A stretch of DNA of 11,098 bases from JBCDIQ01 sp039024295 (GCA_039024295.1 JBCDIQ010000182.1:1-11098); one strand, 5' to 3'; positions 1 through 7,405 are shown, counted from the stretch's first letter. Made by a program: numbers and translations. Notes: generated by a model not told the origin, from the letters alone.

Positions 1-271
1 CGGTAAAATGATATGTCAGGCCTGGGGCCGGCAGATAATAACAGAAAACAGAAGCTTAGTTTGAGGAGGTGTAGGTAAGAATTGTTCATGACATTAACAG
101 GTTATAAGGTTATCGTTTGTGATGATACAATGATAGCCTGCCTGTCATCCTCAAACTGGGAATTGGGCACCAGCGGTATTGGGGGTGGTCATGAATGGCA
201 CTGTTGATGTCATAAACGGGAATTGGGAAATTTCTACTTCACAAGGAGGAATAATTGAAGGGGTATAAAAA
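1..271. other. Non-coding left-edge region with inverted and direct repeats
   Basis: I see no convincing gene here. A 10-bp inverted repeat (AGTTTGAGGA at 58-67, TCCTCAAACT at 148-157) encloses shorter complementary pairs: ATGACA 88-93 with TGTCAT 143-148, and CAGG 98-101 with CCTG 137-140. A 10-bp direct repeat GGGAATTGGG occurs at 158-167 and 218-227; each copy is preceded by AAAC, with one extra T in the first. A 39-codon plus-strand reading frame runs from the ATG at 88 to the TGA at 205-207, but nothing in it resembles a known protein. Short stop-terminated frames at the left edge could be the tail of a gene lying outside the window, which cannot be decided from here. Confidence 0.5.
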
Positions 272-308
272 CAGGCAGAAGGCTAGCCTTCTGCCTGCTT
301 CATTTTTT
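267..308 (-). terminator. Bidirectional rho-independent terminator
   Basis: Twelve-base arms at 272-283 and 286-297 are perfectly complementary around a TA centre. Read on the minus strand, the hairpin follows the DUF2330 stop codon by about 23 bases and is followed by five T residues (complement of 267-271). Read on the plus strand, it is followed by a run of six T residues at 303-308, so it should stop transcription from either side. It would end the minus-strand RnfD-like/DUF2330 unit and any plus-strand transcript entering from the left. Confidence 0.88.
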
Positions 309-320
309 GAAAAAGGGGTG

Positions 321-1811
321 CTAAACGGCCCATCTTCGCCTCATCCACAACCCTAATAGCCCTAATCCTGCGACAGCTGTAGCCAGCCATGGAATCATGC
401 CCCAGGGGCCCTGTGGCGTATCATGCCCCCCAACGGGTGCTACATAATTCCGTTCATCCTTATCCATTGGCCCTAACCAAGGCTGGCGGTCTTTGCTGAT
501 CATACCTCGGTATTTCTCTACATAGTCTTCATGCTGTGCAATGTCCCATCCTGTAAGTGCTGCTAGTTCTTCCAACTCCTTTTCGCGACGGTCTACCAGT
601 GAGACGAGGTAGTTTTGTGCTTCTTCACATTTCAAGTCACCTTGAGCAGGATTACGCATCACATATCGTCCCTGGAATTGCTCTTTGTTGGGGGTGACCT
701 GAAACTGTAGGTCCTGGGGAAAGCTGTAACGGTTGTACCGCACGTGCAAGCGCGTAATGAACACATCTCCCTGATAATCTGACCCGCCCCAGCCTTGAGG
801 TGCCTGATTGGTCGCCCAGAACACGCCTGCTTCGCGTAAGTCTGCATATGCTGGTGGGGTAGAGGCACAAGGGTCACATTTGACATAATTCGAAGAGCTG
901 ATATCCCAGCTGTACTCCAGAAAAACGGCCTTTTTTCCTTCCCTTTTCCAGGCACGGTCAAATACAGAGGTGTAGAAGTCGCCGAACTCATCTCGCACAA
1001 AGGTTGGGATATCCCGGTTGGAAGGTACCTTCACTGTGCGGTAGTTGGTGGTTTCGATTCGGCCCTGGTCACTGAAAGCGTACACGATCATGTCCTGGTC
1101 GCCGCGGGCATTCGCCATGCCTAGCCGAATGGGTAACCCAAACTTATCGGAGCGAAAGCTCATTTGGATGGGCCGAAGGGTCTCGCCGGTTTTCTGGTCT
1201 ACCTCGTTGAGGTTGACCTTCACCACGAAAAATTTCATTTGGCTTTTGATGTAGGGCTCAAGCACCTCTGCTGCACCAGCAGGGATTTTGTATTCATTAA
1301 TCTTCAGCCATTTTTCCAGCCCATCTGATTCCTTAGCAGAAAGGACCAGGATGTCATATTCTCCAATCGAATATTGCTCTTCGATGGTTACGCCAAGGGC
1401 GGAGTCTAGCATTTCATCATCTTCTACTTCTATGGAGGTGGATCTTGCAGGTGCTGCCGACATTTCCATTTCATACCTTGGCTGAGGGTAGCAAGGATTT
1501 TCATCGTGGTATTCCACCAGTCGAGGGCCAGAGTAGGCATCCAGCTTTTGGAAAATGTCCGGACGAGCCAAGCGTATCTGTTCTTTTTTGATGACAACCG
1601 GTACGGGCACCACCATGGCGAAGTCTTCCACTTTGCCTTCAAAATCACTGGACATCGTGATGACGGTCTGCCCATCTTTCCGGACAATGATCACCTGAGA
1701 ACTTTTGTTGAACAACTTTGCATCAGCCTGGGCCACATAGAACCCACAGAATGCCTGGGCCTGGCCCAGCATGCTGACAATGAGGAGGAGACTTAGGAGT
1801 TTTTTAAACAT
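321..1811 (-). CDS. DUF2330 domain-containing membrane-anchored periplasmic protein
   Basis: This 496-residue protein has a signal peptide (residues 1 to about 20: Lys-Lys, a Leu-rich core, then AQA-FC). The start of the mature protein resembles the DUF2330 family: Cys-Gly near the N-terminus, a basic segment before a Gly-Gln-Thr turn, then a Phe-Glu-Gly...Asp-Phe-Ala-x-Val-Val-Pro-Val-Pro motif at about residues 57-72. A single hydrophobic helix near residues 472-489 followed by Arg-Arg-Arg suggests a C-terminal membrane anchor with the bulk outside the cytoplasm. Several cysteines in the centre (near 316-319 and 396) could form disulfides. The family has no established biochemical function that I know of. 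It lies downstream of, and in the same direction as, an RnfD-like gene, so the two may form a unit. Its leader contains the heptad repeat, which begins about 10 bases before the start codon. Confidence 0.82.
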   Translation of the reverse strand: MFKKLLSLLLIVSMLGQAQAFCGFYVAQADAKLFNKSSQVIIVRKDGQTVITMSSDFEGKVEDFAMVVPVPVVIKKEQIRLARPDIFQKLDAYSGPRLVEYHDENPCYPQPRYEMEMSAAPARSTSIEVEDDEMLDSALGVTIEEQYSIGEYDILVLSAKESDGLEKWLKINEYKIPAGAAEVLEPYIKSQMKFFVVKVNLNEVDQKTGETLRPIQMSFRSDKFGLPIRLGMANARGDQDMIVYAFSDQGRIETTNYRTVKVPSNRDIPTFVRDEFGDFYTSVFDRAWKREGKKAVFLEYSWDISSSNYVKCDPCASTPPAYADLREAGVFWATNQAPQGWGGSDYQGDVFITRLHVRYNRYSFPQDLQFQVTPNKEQFQGRYVMRNPAQGDLKCEEAQNYLVSLVDRREKELEELAALTGWDIAQHEDYVEKYRGMISKDRQPWLGPMDKDERNYVAPVGGHDTPQGPWGMIPWLATAVAGLGLLGLWMRRRWAV

Positions 1812-1821
1812 GATTTTTGAG

Positions 1822-1954
1822 GTTTTAGGGATTAGGCTTTAGGTATTAGGTGCAGGGTTTTAGGCCAAAGATATGAGGCTTTGGGTGATAGGATTTAGCT
1901 TTCGGTCACCGAAATAAATCTATCACCTAACGGCTACCACCTTTTACCTATTGA
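1822..1954. repeat. Heptad-phased degenerate inverted repeat with central hairpin
   Basis: From 1822 to 1905 the sequence divides without gaps into twelve 7-base units, most starting with G and ending in AG or GG, with consensus near GNTTTAG (e.g. GTTTTAG twice, GCTTTAG, GATTTAG). From 1920 to about 1954 the complementary orientation appears in 7-base register, consensus CTANNNC (e.g. CTATCAC, CTACCAC). Between them is a hairpin: 1884-1891 pairs with 1920-1927, 1893-1897 with 1915-1919, and 1900-1905 with 1909-1914, around a 3-base loop. The right end runs into the stop codon of the RnfD-like gene; the left end stops about 10 bases before the DUF2330 start. It has no obvious U tract, so it is not a standard terminator. 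Confidence 0.7.
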
Positions 1955-2796
1955 TACCAACTAAACTTCTTCCCCTTCAAATAATGGTCGAGGGGAACGG
2001 TAAGGGGAGTGATGAACACCAGTGCCCAAATCGGGGCAGTGTGTACGTAATATTCACTGCTTAGCAGGAAGGCAACTACGGCGATGAGGGTGGCCCAGAC
2101 AATTCGTGCTTTTCGGGTATTAGGGGTAGTGACCGGATCGGTAATCATAAAGAACGTGAACAGTAGCAAAGCACCGTTGGTCATTTGGTGGAAGAAAAAG
2201 TCGGCTGGCCAGCCTTTATACAGGACATTCCATCCAAATTGGAGGGCAGAAAAAACAACGAGAAATACCAAACTTGTGTCAATCCGACCCACGCGGAGCA
2301 AAACCACCGTGCCGAGCACCCCAAGCACAAACAGCAGAATGACGTTGCTACCCCACTGTCCTGGAGAAATCCATGCTTCTTGTGTGAGGGCAACGGCCGC
2401 GACAATGCCAATATTCGCAGGATTGAACAGGTGCTTGCCGTGGAACCGAATCAGAAATTTGCTTCCGATGGCCACAACTCCCGCCAGGGTAAATGCCCAT
2501 AACATATTGGCTTTCAGTAAGAGGCATAAGCCCAGTGCGGTAATTGCTGCACTTTTAAAGGAGCGCCAGTCTTTGCCTGTCACAGCATTGCCAATGGCCT
2601 GGGTTCCCAGGCATGCACCAAAAATGGTGAGGTAGGCAGCCCAGTGGGTATCCCAGCCGAGGCTAAGGATTCCGTAGACCAAAAATCCTCCTAGGTACAC
2701 CAACTGGAAATGACGACCATCCTGGAGAAAAAATTGGCGAAGGGGGTTCGGTACGGCAAGCGAAGTTATTGCGGACATGTTTATTCGGTGTTTCAC
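1948..2796 (-). CDS. RnfD/NqrB-like (UnbU-type) multi-pass membrane protein
   Basis: This 282-residue, strongly hydrophobic protein has roughly eight to nine membrane helices and belongs to the NQR2/RnfD/RnfE superfamily. Two family landmarks are visible: Phe-Asn-Pro-Ala-Asn at residues 124-128 and Thr-Asp-Pro-Val-Thr-Thr-Pro at 219-225. Genuine RnfD and NqrB carry flavin covalently on a Thr in a Ser/Thr-Gly-Ala-Thr motif between these landmarks. I see no such motif here; the corresponding stretch reads Ser-Pro-Gly-Gln-Trp-Gly-Ser. The protein is also shorter than typical RnfD (about 350 residues), and no other rnf or nqr gene is nearby. It is therefore better regarded as a standalone RnfD-like protein, similar in kind to the UnbU/E5 proteins named from enediyne clusters, than as part of a complete Rnf complex. 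It could still bind flavin or a quinone. The ATG at 2796 is the furthest upstream; an ATG at residue 7 is possible. Confidence 0.78.
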   Translation of the reverse strand: MKHRINMSAITSLAVPNPLRQFFLQDGRHFQLVYLGGFLVYGILSLGWDTHWAAYLTIFGACLGTQAIGNAVTGKDWRSFKSAAITALGLCLLLKANMLWAFTLAGVVAIGSKFLIRFHGKHLFNPANIGIVAAVALTQEAWISPGQWGSNVILLFVLGVLGTVVLLRVGRIDTSLVFLVVFSALQFGWNVLYKGWPADFFFHQMTNGALLLFTFFMITDPVTTPNTRKARIVWATLIAVVAFLLSSEYYVHTAPIWALVFITPLTVPLDHYLKGKKFSWYQ

Positions 2797-3135
2797 ATCA
2801 AAGACGAACTGGAGAAGACTTTTCCATAAATTGAGAAAAAAAATCCGAATAAATGCGGGGCCAAGTTAAGGTAAAAAGATATGGGGGGATTTTTTGACAC
2901 ATTTTTCTGTAAAGTAAGGCAAAAAATAAAGTACTTATTATCAGGTTTTTATGTGCTAATTATATGGGAATTTTCATGGGTAATTTGGGAAAATCTGTGT
3001 AACAGAATTGTCCTGATGTCATTTGAAAAAAAAATGAAGTTCACCACCTTACATATGCTCTAGAGAATTTGTCAATCCGTTGCTGGTAGGTATCACACAT
3101 CAATCAACTTGTGAGATCATCAACGCCTAGCAAAA
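2797..3135. other. AT-rich divergent intergenic region
   Basis: These 339 bases separate the minus-strand RnfD-like gene from the plus-strand T9SS gene, so both promoters should lie here. The section from about 2820 to 3060 is much richer in A and T than the flanking genes. I found no exact match to the Bacteroidota -7 element TAnnTTTG on either strand near a start codon. A TTGACA-like hexamer at 2894-2899 has no good partner. A 60-codon open frame at 2881-3063 has composition expected of AT-rich non-coding DNA and is not called. Confidence 0.55.
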
Positions 3136-6100
3136 ATGAAACACCTTTACACCTTATTCCTTCTCGCAGGAGGCTTATGCACTGCGTGGGGGCAGCACCT
3201 TGTCTCTCCGTCACAAAGAGGCATAATACATGAATACATAGCCCAAGATTACCTTGATGGAGCTAATTTTCTCAATCGAAGCAATGGACATACTACCTCC
3301 TCTTCTGGAGCTAGTATTGGATCGCATTCGGTCAACAGCCTGAAAATCGGCGAATCATCTAACGCCTACAGTTACCTGAGCCAAAGCACCAACCAGTTGT
3401 ATGCCATTCCTGGTTTGGGAAATGGCGGAGCAATTTCTTTGGTCTATCGCCAAAATATCAACAGATGTGGAGGAATGGTAGGAGACAATGGTAGGTTACG
3501 ACTTTCCTTCTCGGCAGACGGAGGACAAAACTGGGACGTAGGTGCAGCAACTGTGCCTACAACTCCTCCTTTTACAGGTTGCTGGGGAATAGGCCTCGTC
3601 AACCCGAATTATACACGAGCATCCAGATACCCAAATGGCATTCTGTACCAATTATCAGGATCAACTGAACTGGATAGTCTGAGCATGGTATATGTTGCTC
3701 CTGTATTACAAACCAGCGGTAGCGGTTGGGATGGTAATGTGCGCGGGATGGTTCGCGGCCTGAATACAGGCAATATCATCTCCATGCAAGAAGAATATGT
3801 CCAGCAAAATGGCGACCACTACCAAGCCTATAGCCTTACCCATCAGCCGGGAACCGATAACTTCTGGTACCTATCCCGTGAATTTGTCAATGGCGAGCCC
3901 ACAGATGTAATTATCCTGAACAAGGGTACTTACAATTCCGCCAAACGCCAAATTGACTGGACAGAATACCGACGGTTTACCCTGAACCTGGATGTGTCTT
4001 TTGATGGGAATAGCCGCTTGGTGAGTACCCATATTGCCTTCAGTCCGGATGGTCAGACGGGATACATAGGTTGTCTGGGTGATATTACCAATGGACAGGA
4101 TAGTGTCTACGCGCCCATTTTCATTGAGTCAACCGATGCAGGAACCACCTGGGGGACGCCTTATGAATTTGATATGCGTAAGTTTCAGCAGTTGCGAGAC
4201 GAACTGTTGGGTGCGGTTGCATTAGATTCTGTATTTGACGGACAGGGGAATTTTTTGACCCTTGACACAGTCAGTGTACTGACAGGGATCGCAACCTGTG
4301 CATTTACCTGCGATTTAGAGGTAGATAAAAACGGGTATCCTCATTTATTGGCACTGGTAGGGGGGGCTTCTACCGTAACTGATCCTCGGCCTGGATACAC
4401 CATTTCGGGAGCACTGTATCTGTTATATGATTTCACCAAAGATCAATTCGGAGATTGGAACATGATGAAAGTAGCCGATCAGGGGACGCTGAGGGGCTGG
4501 TTTGGGGACCTTGGCAGTTCGGATGATGCAGAATATTTTTCAGTAGATTGCTATCCAACGGTTAGCAGGTCAGCGGATGGAGAACTGATATTCTACCAGT
4601 GGACCGATACAGATACAACAGGAAACTTTACGCCGCTACCGAGTATTCCCGGGCAGCCAGATCAGTGGAACCATTCTCCCAACTTATTGGGACGGGCTTA
4701 CGACCTGGCGGTAGATAAATTGACACCCATTCAGAATTGGACCATCACAGATAGCACCTGGACGGGACGCGTGCTTATTCCACGGGCCAGCGACCTGGTG
4801 CTGGAAAATGGAGACGACTATGTGGTTCCCATGACCATCATGGAAATGGATGGTACCTCTGCGCTCCAGAATGTTTCTTACTGGTATTTCAGTGACATTG
4901 GATATGACCGTATCCAGGATTTTACCCTTAGTGCCAGGTTTTTCCATAATTGTAAGTCTGCTCCTTTTGCTAATACAAGTTCTGCCACCCCGGCAGATTG
5001 CAACACGAATACCAATGGAGCCGCTGCTGTTTCGGCTTCAGGAGGAGTGGGGAGTTATACGTACCAATGGCAAACTGGGGCTACCACCAGTTCTATTTCT
5101 GGGCTCTCAGCCGGGGTATATGAAGTAGTCGTCACAGACTCTTTGGGGTGTTCGGATAGCCTTGCGATTGCAGTAAATCAGGCGGGTGCTCCTGCTCTCA
5201 CGTTGTCAGGCCTAAAGGATCCCCTTTGTGCAACCTCCAACGATGGAGAAGCCAATGTGACCTTGACAGGTGGCACAGCACCCTTTACCTATTCCTGGCA
5301 ATGTAGCGGAGAAACCACCCAGGCTGCCACCAACCTCTCGGGAGGAAGGTGCGTGCTGGAAGTAACAGATGCAAATGGCTGCAAATCTTTCGCTCCCTTC
5401 AAACTTAATGCTCCCTCACCTCTTCAGGCTCAGTTGGCTGCTACTGCAGTAAATTGTTTTGGGGACCAGAATGGAACGGTAAACGTACTGGCCACTACCG
5501 GCGGTACACCGCCTTTTGCCTACCAGTGGAATGACCCCTCCAATTCAACTGGGCAAACCATCAATAACCTAGTGGGAGGATGGTACCAGTTAACTGTGAC
5601 TGACGACAATGGATGTGTGCTGTTGGACAGTGTACAGGTGGCAGAACCCGCGGTGCTGACTGCCTCTACGAGTTCTACCGATGTCACAGACTTGACCTTT
5701 TGTGATGGGACCCTTACCACGTCCGTAGCTGGGGGAACCGCGCCTTATTCTGTGGAGTTATTTGACGCCAGTGGACAACCGGTAGGAAATGGCACTTTTG
5801 TATTCGGGTTGTGCCCAGGTGTTTACGAAGTATGTGTGACGGATGACAATGGCTGTGAAACCTGTGCACAGCAGGAGGTCCTACTTCTTACTAGCCTTGA
5901 GGGAAGCCTTCCCGGATTGGAGGCCTTTTCGTTAGCTCCAAACCCTGCTGTTGATGAAGTGATTCTCAACATCCGAATGGGTTCCCCTGAGCAGATCAAC
6001 CTTCACCTATTGGATGCCATGGGCAGGGAAGTTCAAGCCCCGAAGCAAACGTTTTCCTCTTCCTGGACCCAGAAGATTTCTACGGACAACCTTTCGAATG

Positions 6101-6168
6101 GCATCTATTTCATCCGGTTGTCTACCTCAAGAGGAAGCCTGACCCGGAAGTTGCTGGTTAAGCATTAA
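3136..6168 (+). CDS. T9SS-exported protein with Asp-box motifs, SprB-type repeats and C-terminal sorting domain
   Basis: This 1010-residue protein starts with a signal peptide (residues 1 to about 19, ending near AWG-Q). Residues from about 20 to 600 look like a beta-propeller, with Asp-box signatures Ser-x-Asp-x-Gly-x-x-Trp at about 125-134 and Ser-Thr-Asp-Ala-Gly-Thr-Thr-Trp at about 332-340, as found in sialidases and other BNR-repeat proteins. Four SprB-type repeats of about 75 residues follow, beginning near 614, 692, 770 and 846. Each has an early Cys, a Gly-Gly-(Thr/Val)-x-Pro/Ser-(Tyr/Phe) core and a Val-Thr-Asp-x-x-Gly-Cys end. The last 85 residues (from about 929) are a T9SS type A sorting domain: a Pro-Asn-Pro-Ala start, Gly-Arg-Glu-Val, Asn-Gly-Ile-Tyr-Phe-Ile-Arg, and a basic end. 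It is probably exported, processed and attached at or released from the cell surface. Substrate and enzymatic activity are unknown; the Asp boxes alone do not prove sialidase activity. Confidence 0.88.
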   Translation: MKHLYTLFLLAGGLCTAWGQHLVSPSQRGIIHEYIAQDYLDGANFLNRSNGHTTSSSGASIGSHSVNSLKIGESSNAYSYLSQSTNQLYAIPGLGNGGAISLVYRQNINRCGGMVGDNGRLRLSFSADGGQNWDVGAATVPTTPPFTGCWGIGLVNPNYTRASRYPNGILYQLSGSTELDSLSMVYVAPVLQTSGSGWDGNVRGMVRGLNTGNIISMQEEYVQQNGDHYQAYSLTHQPGTDNFWYLSREFVNGEPTDVIILNKGTYNSAKRQIDWTEYRRFTLNLDVSFDGNSRLVSTHIAFSPDGQTGYIGCLGDITNGQDSVYAPIFIESTDAGTTWGTPYEFDMRKFQQLRDELLGAVALDSVFDGQGNFLTLDTVSVLTGIATCAFTCDLEVDKNGYPHLLALVGGASTVTDPRPGYTISGALYLLYDFTKDQFGDWNMMKVADQGTLRGWFGDLGSSDDAEYFSVDCYPTVSRSADGELIFYQWTDTDTTGNFTPLPSIPGQPDQWNHSPNLLGRAYDLAVDKLTPIQNWTITDSTWTGRVLIPRASDLVLENGDDYVVPMTIMEMDGTSALQNVSYWYFSDIGYDRIQDFTLSARFFHNCKSAPFANTSSATPADCNTNTNGAAAVSASGGVGSYTYQWQTGATTSSISGLSAGVYEVVVTDSLGCSDSLAIAVNQAGAPALTLSGLKDPLCATSNDGEANVTLTGGTAPFTYSWQCSGETTQAATNLSGGRCVLEVTDANGCKSFAPFKLNAPSPLQAQLAATAVNCFGDQNGTVNVLATTGGTPPFAYQWNDPSNSTGQTINNLVGGWYQLTVTDDNGCVLLDSVQVAEPAVLTASTSSTDVTDLTFCDGTLTTSVAGGTAPYSVELFDASGQPVGNGTFVFGLCPGVYEVCVTDDNGCETCAQQEVLLLTSLEGSLPGLEAFSLAPNPAVDEVILNIRMGSPEQINLHLLDAMGREVQAPKQTFSSSWTQKISTDNLSNGIYFIRLSTSRGSLTRKLLVKH

Positions 6169-6242
6169 TATGTTGGAAATGTAATGTTTGTTTAGATAAG
6201 AATAGAGACTAAGGTGTGATCATCTGTGTGTGACGGATGACA

Positions 6243-6277
6243 AGGGCGGGTTCCGAATGGGGCCCGTCCTCTTTTTT
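6243..6277 (+). terminator. Rho-independent terminator of the T9SS gene
   Basis: A GC-rich stem pairs 6243-6250 with 6263-6270 (one G-U pair) and can extend inward through 6251-6254 with 6259-6262 around a GAAT loop. Six T residues follow at 6272-6277. It lies about 75 bases after the stop codon at 6168 and ahead of the protease gene. Confidence 0.85.
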
Positions 6278-6303
6278 GTCAATTTGGCAGGAAAATGACC
6301 CGA

Positions 6304-6340
6304 GGCACATCTATTGATTCAACAAAACGGCTATTGTGCC
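6304..6340. repeat. Short inverted repeat upstream of the protease gene
   Basis: GGCACA at 6304-6309 is complementary to TGTGCC at 6335-6340, with 25 bases between. A direct repeat CTATTG occurs at 6311-6316 and 6331-6336. The element covers the upstream-most possible GTG start (6336) of the protease, which favours the ATG at 6363 as the true start. It might be an operator or leader hairpin, or chance. Confidence 0.3.
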
Positions 6341-6362
6341 AAAGAATCTACAATTCCTCTCA

Positions 6363-7382
6363 ATGATAGAATTTATTGCTTCTCAAGATACACCTGCCTT
6401 TCCGGCAGAAGAACCTATTCAACCTTCCGATGATCAATTGCTGGACGCTTATTCCAAGGCAGTGGTGAAAGCCGCTGGTGAAGTGAGCCAGTCAGTGGCC
6501 CATATTGAAGTAAGCAAGCCTCAGCCTCAAGGCCGCAGTCGCAGACGTGACAACGGTTTTGGTTCCGGCTCAGGATTCGTCATTGCCCCAGATGGATTTA
6601 TTGTAACCAACAGCCATGTGGTGTCTGATGCCCGTGAAATTCGGGTGAGCCTTCCCGATGGGCGCAGCTTTGAGGCCCAGATCATCGGGGATGACCCAGC
6701 CACAGACCTTGCGGTTATCAAAATTGCAGAAGATCGCCTTTCCTACACCCGGTTTGGAAACTCTGCTCAGCTTCAAGTAGGCCAATTGGCCATTGCAATA
6801 GGCAATCCATACGGGTTCCAGCACACCGTAACGGCTGGCGTGGTAAGTGCACTGGGGCGTTCCTTGCGTTCACAAAACGGCCGCCTCATTGACAATGTGA
6901 TCCAGACAGATGCTGCCCTCAATCCTGGAAATTCTGGTGGCCCACTGGTGAACAGTAGGGGAGAAGTGATCGGGGTAAATACGGCGATAATCCTGCCTGC
7001 TCAGGGAATTTGTTTTGCGACTGCCTCCAACACGGCGAGCTACATCGTGAGCCAGTTGATTACCAAAGGAAAAATTCGCCGTGCCTATTTGGGCATTGCC
7101 GGACAGCAGGTCAATCTTCCGGAAAGAACGCAAAAGCGACTGGGGTTATCGAAGCCTTCTGGAATTTTGGTCCGTAACCTGGAGGCTGATGGTCCTGCCG
7201 AGCAGGGAGACCTCCGAGCAGGAGATGTTATCCTGGCATTTGAGGATCAGTCTGTTGGCTTGGTGGATGACCTCCACAAACTGCTGGAAGAGCCTCAGAT
7301 CGGAAAGCTGGCTGAATTGATGGTCTTGCGCCAAAACCGACTCATTCGGGTTAAGGTACGGCCTGGGGAGTTGCCGGGATAA
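6363..7382 (+). CDS. HtrA/DegP-type trypsin-like serine protease with one PDZ domain
   Basis: From the ATG at 6363 the protein has 339 residues; an in-frame GTG at 6336 would add nine, but it lies inside an inverted repeat. The protease domain shows a complete catalytic triad: His85 in Thr-Asn-Ser-His-Val-Val, Asp115 in Ala-Thr-Asp-Leu-Ala-Val, and Ser191 in Asn-Pro-Gly-Asn-Ser-Gly-Gly-Pro-Leu. A single PDZ domain occupies about residues 245-335, with the carboxylate-binding loop near Tyr-Leu-Gly-Ile. HtrA proteases degrade or refold misfolded proteins, usually in the periplasm. Here I see neither a signal peptide nor a membrane helix: the N-terminus is acidic and then Ala-rich, with a basic Arg-Ser-Arg-Arg-Arg stretch before the protease domain. 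A cytoplasmic location is therefore likely. It is a single-gene unit between two terminators. Confidence 0.88.
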   Translation: MIEFIASQDTPAFPAEEPIQPSDDQLLDAYSKAVVKAAGEVSQSVAHIEVSKPQPQGRSRRRDNGFGSGSGFVIAPDGFIVTNSHVVSDAREIRVSLPDGRSFEAQIIGDDPATDLAVIKIAEDRLSYTRFGNSAQLQVGQLAIAIGNPYGFQHTVTAGVVSALGRSLRSQNGRLIDNVIQTDAALNPGNSGGPLVNSRGEVIGVNTAIILPAQGICFATASNTASYIVSQLITKGKIRRAYLGIAGQQVNLPERTQKRLGLSKPSGILVRNLEADGPAEQGDLRAGDVILAFEDQSVGLVDDLHKLLEEPQIGKLAELMVLRQNRLIRVKVRPGELPG

Positions 7383-7405
7383 GATGTTAAGTTTGTAAAG
7401 TACTT

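Noticed and set aside
88..207. 39-codon ORF with an AGGAGGT sequence upstream (64-70)
   Set aside because: The Shine-Dalgarno-like sequence is 17 bases from the ATG, too far to matter, Bacteroidota rarely rely on it, and the product has no recognisable features apart from a Gly-rich end.
1884..1927. Hairpin between the RnfD-like and DUF2330 genes as a rho-independent terminator
   Set aside because: No T tract follows the stem on the minus strand, and the stem is part of the larger heptad-phased repeat.
2084..2635. 183-codon plus-strand ORF opposite the RnfD-like gene
   Set aside because: It is fully antisense to a gene with clear family motifs, and its composition (Arg, Thr and Pro rich) is that of a shadow frame.
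2881..3063. 60-codon plus-strand ORF in the divergent intergenic region
   Set aside because: It lies in very AT-rich DNA, is rich in Phe, Ile and Lys as expected of untranslated AT-rich sequence, and shows no recognisable family or conserved motif.
3090..3118. TCACA...TGTGA inverted sequence resembling a CRP site
   Set aside because: The half-sites are in the opposite order to a CRP site (TGTGA-N6-TCACA), and the spacing of about 12 bases does not fit.
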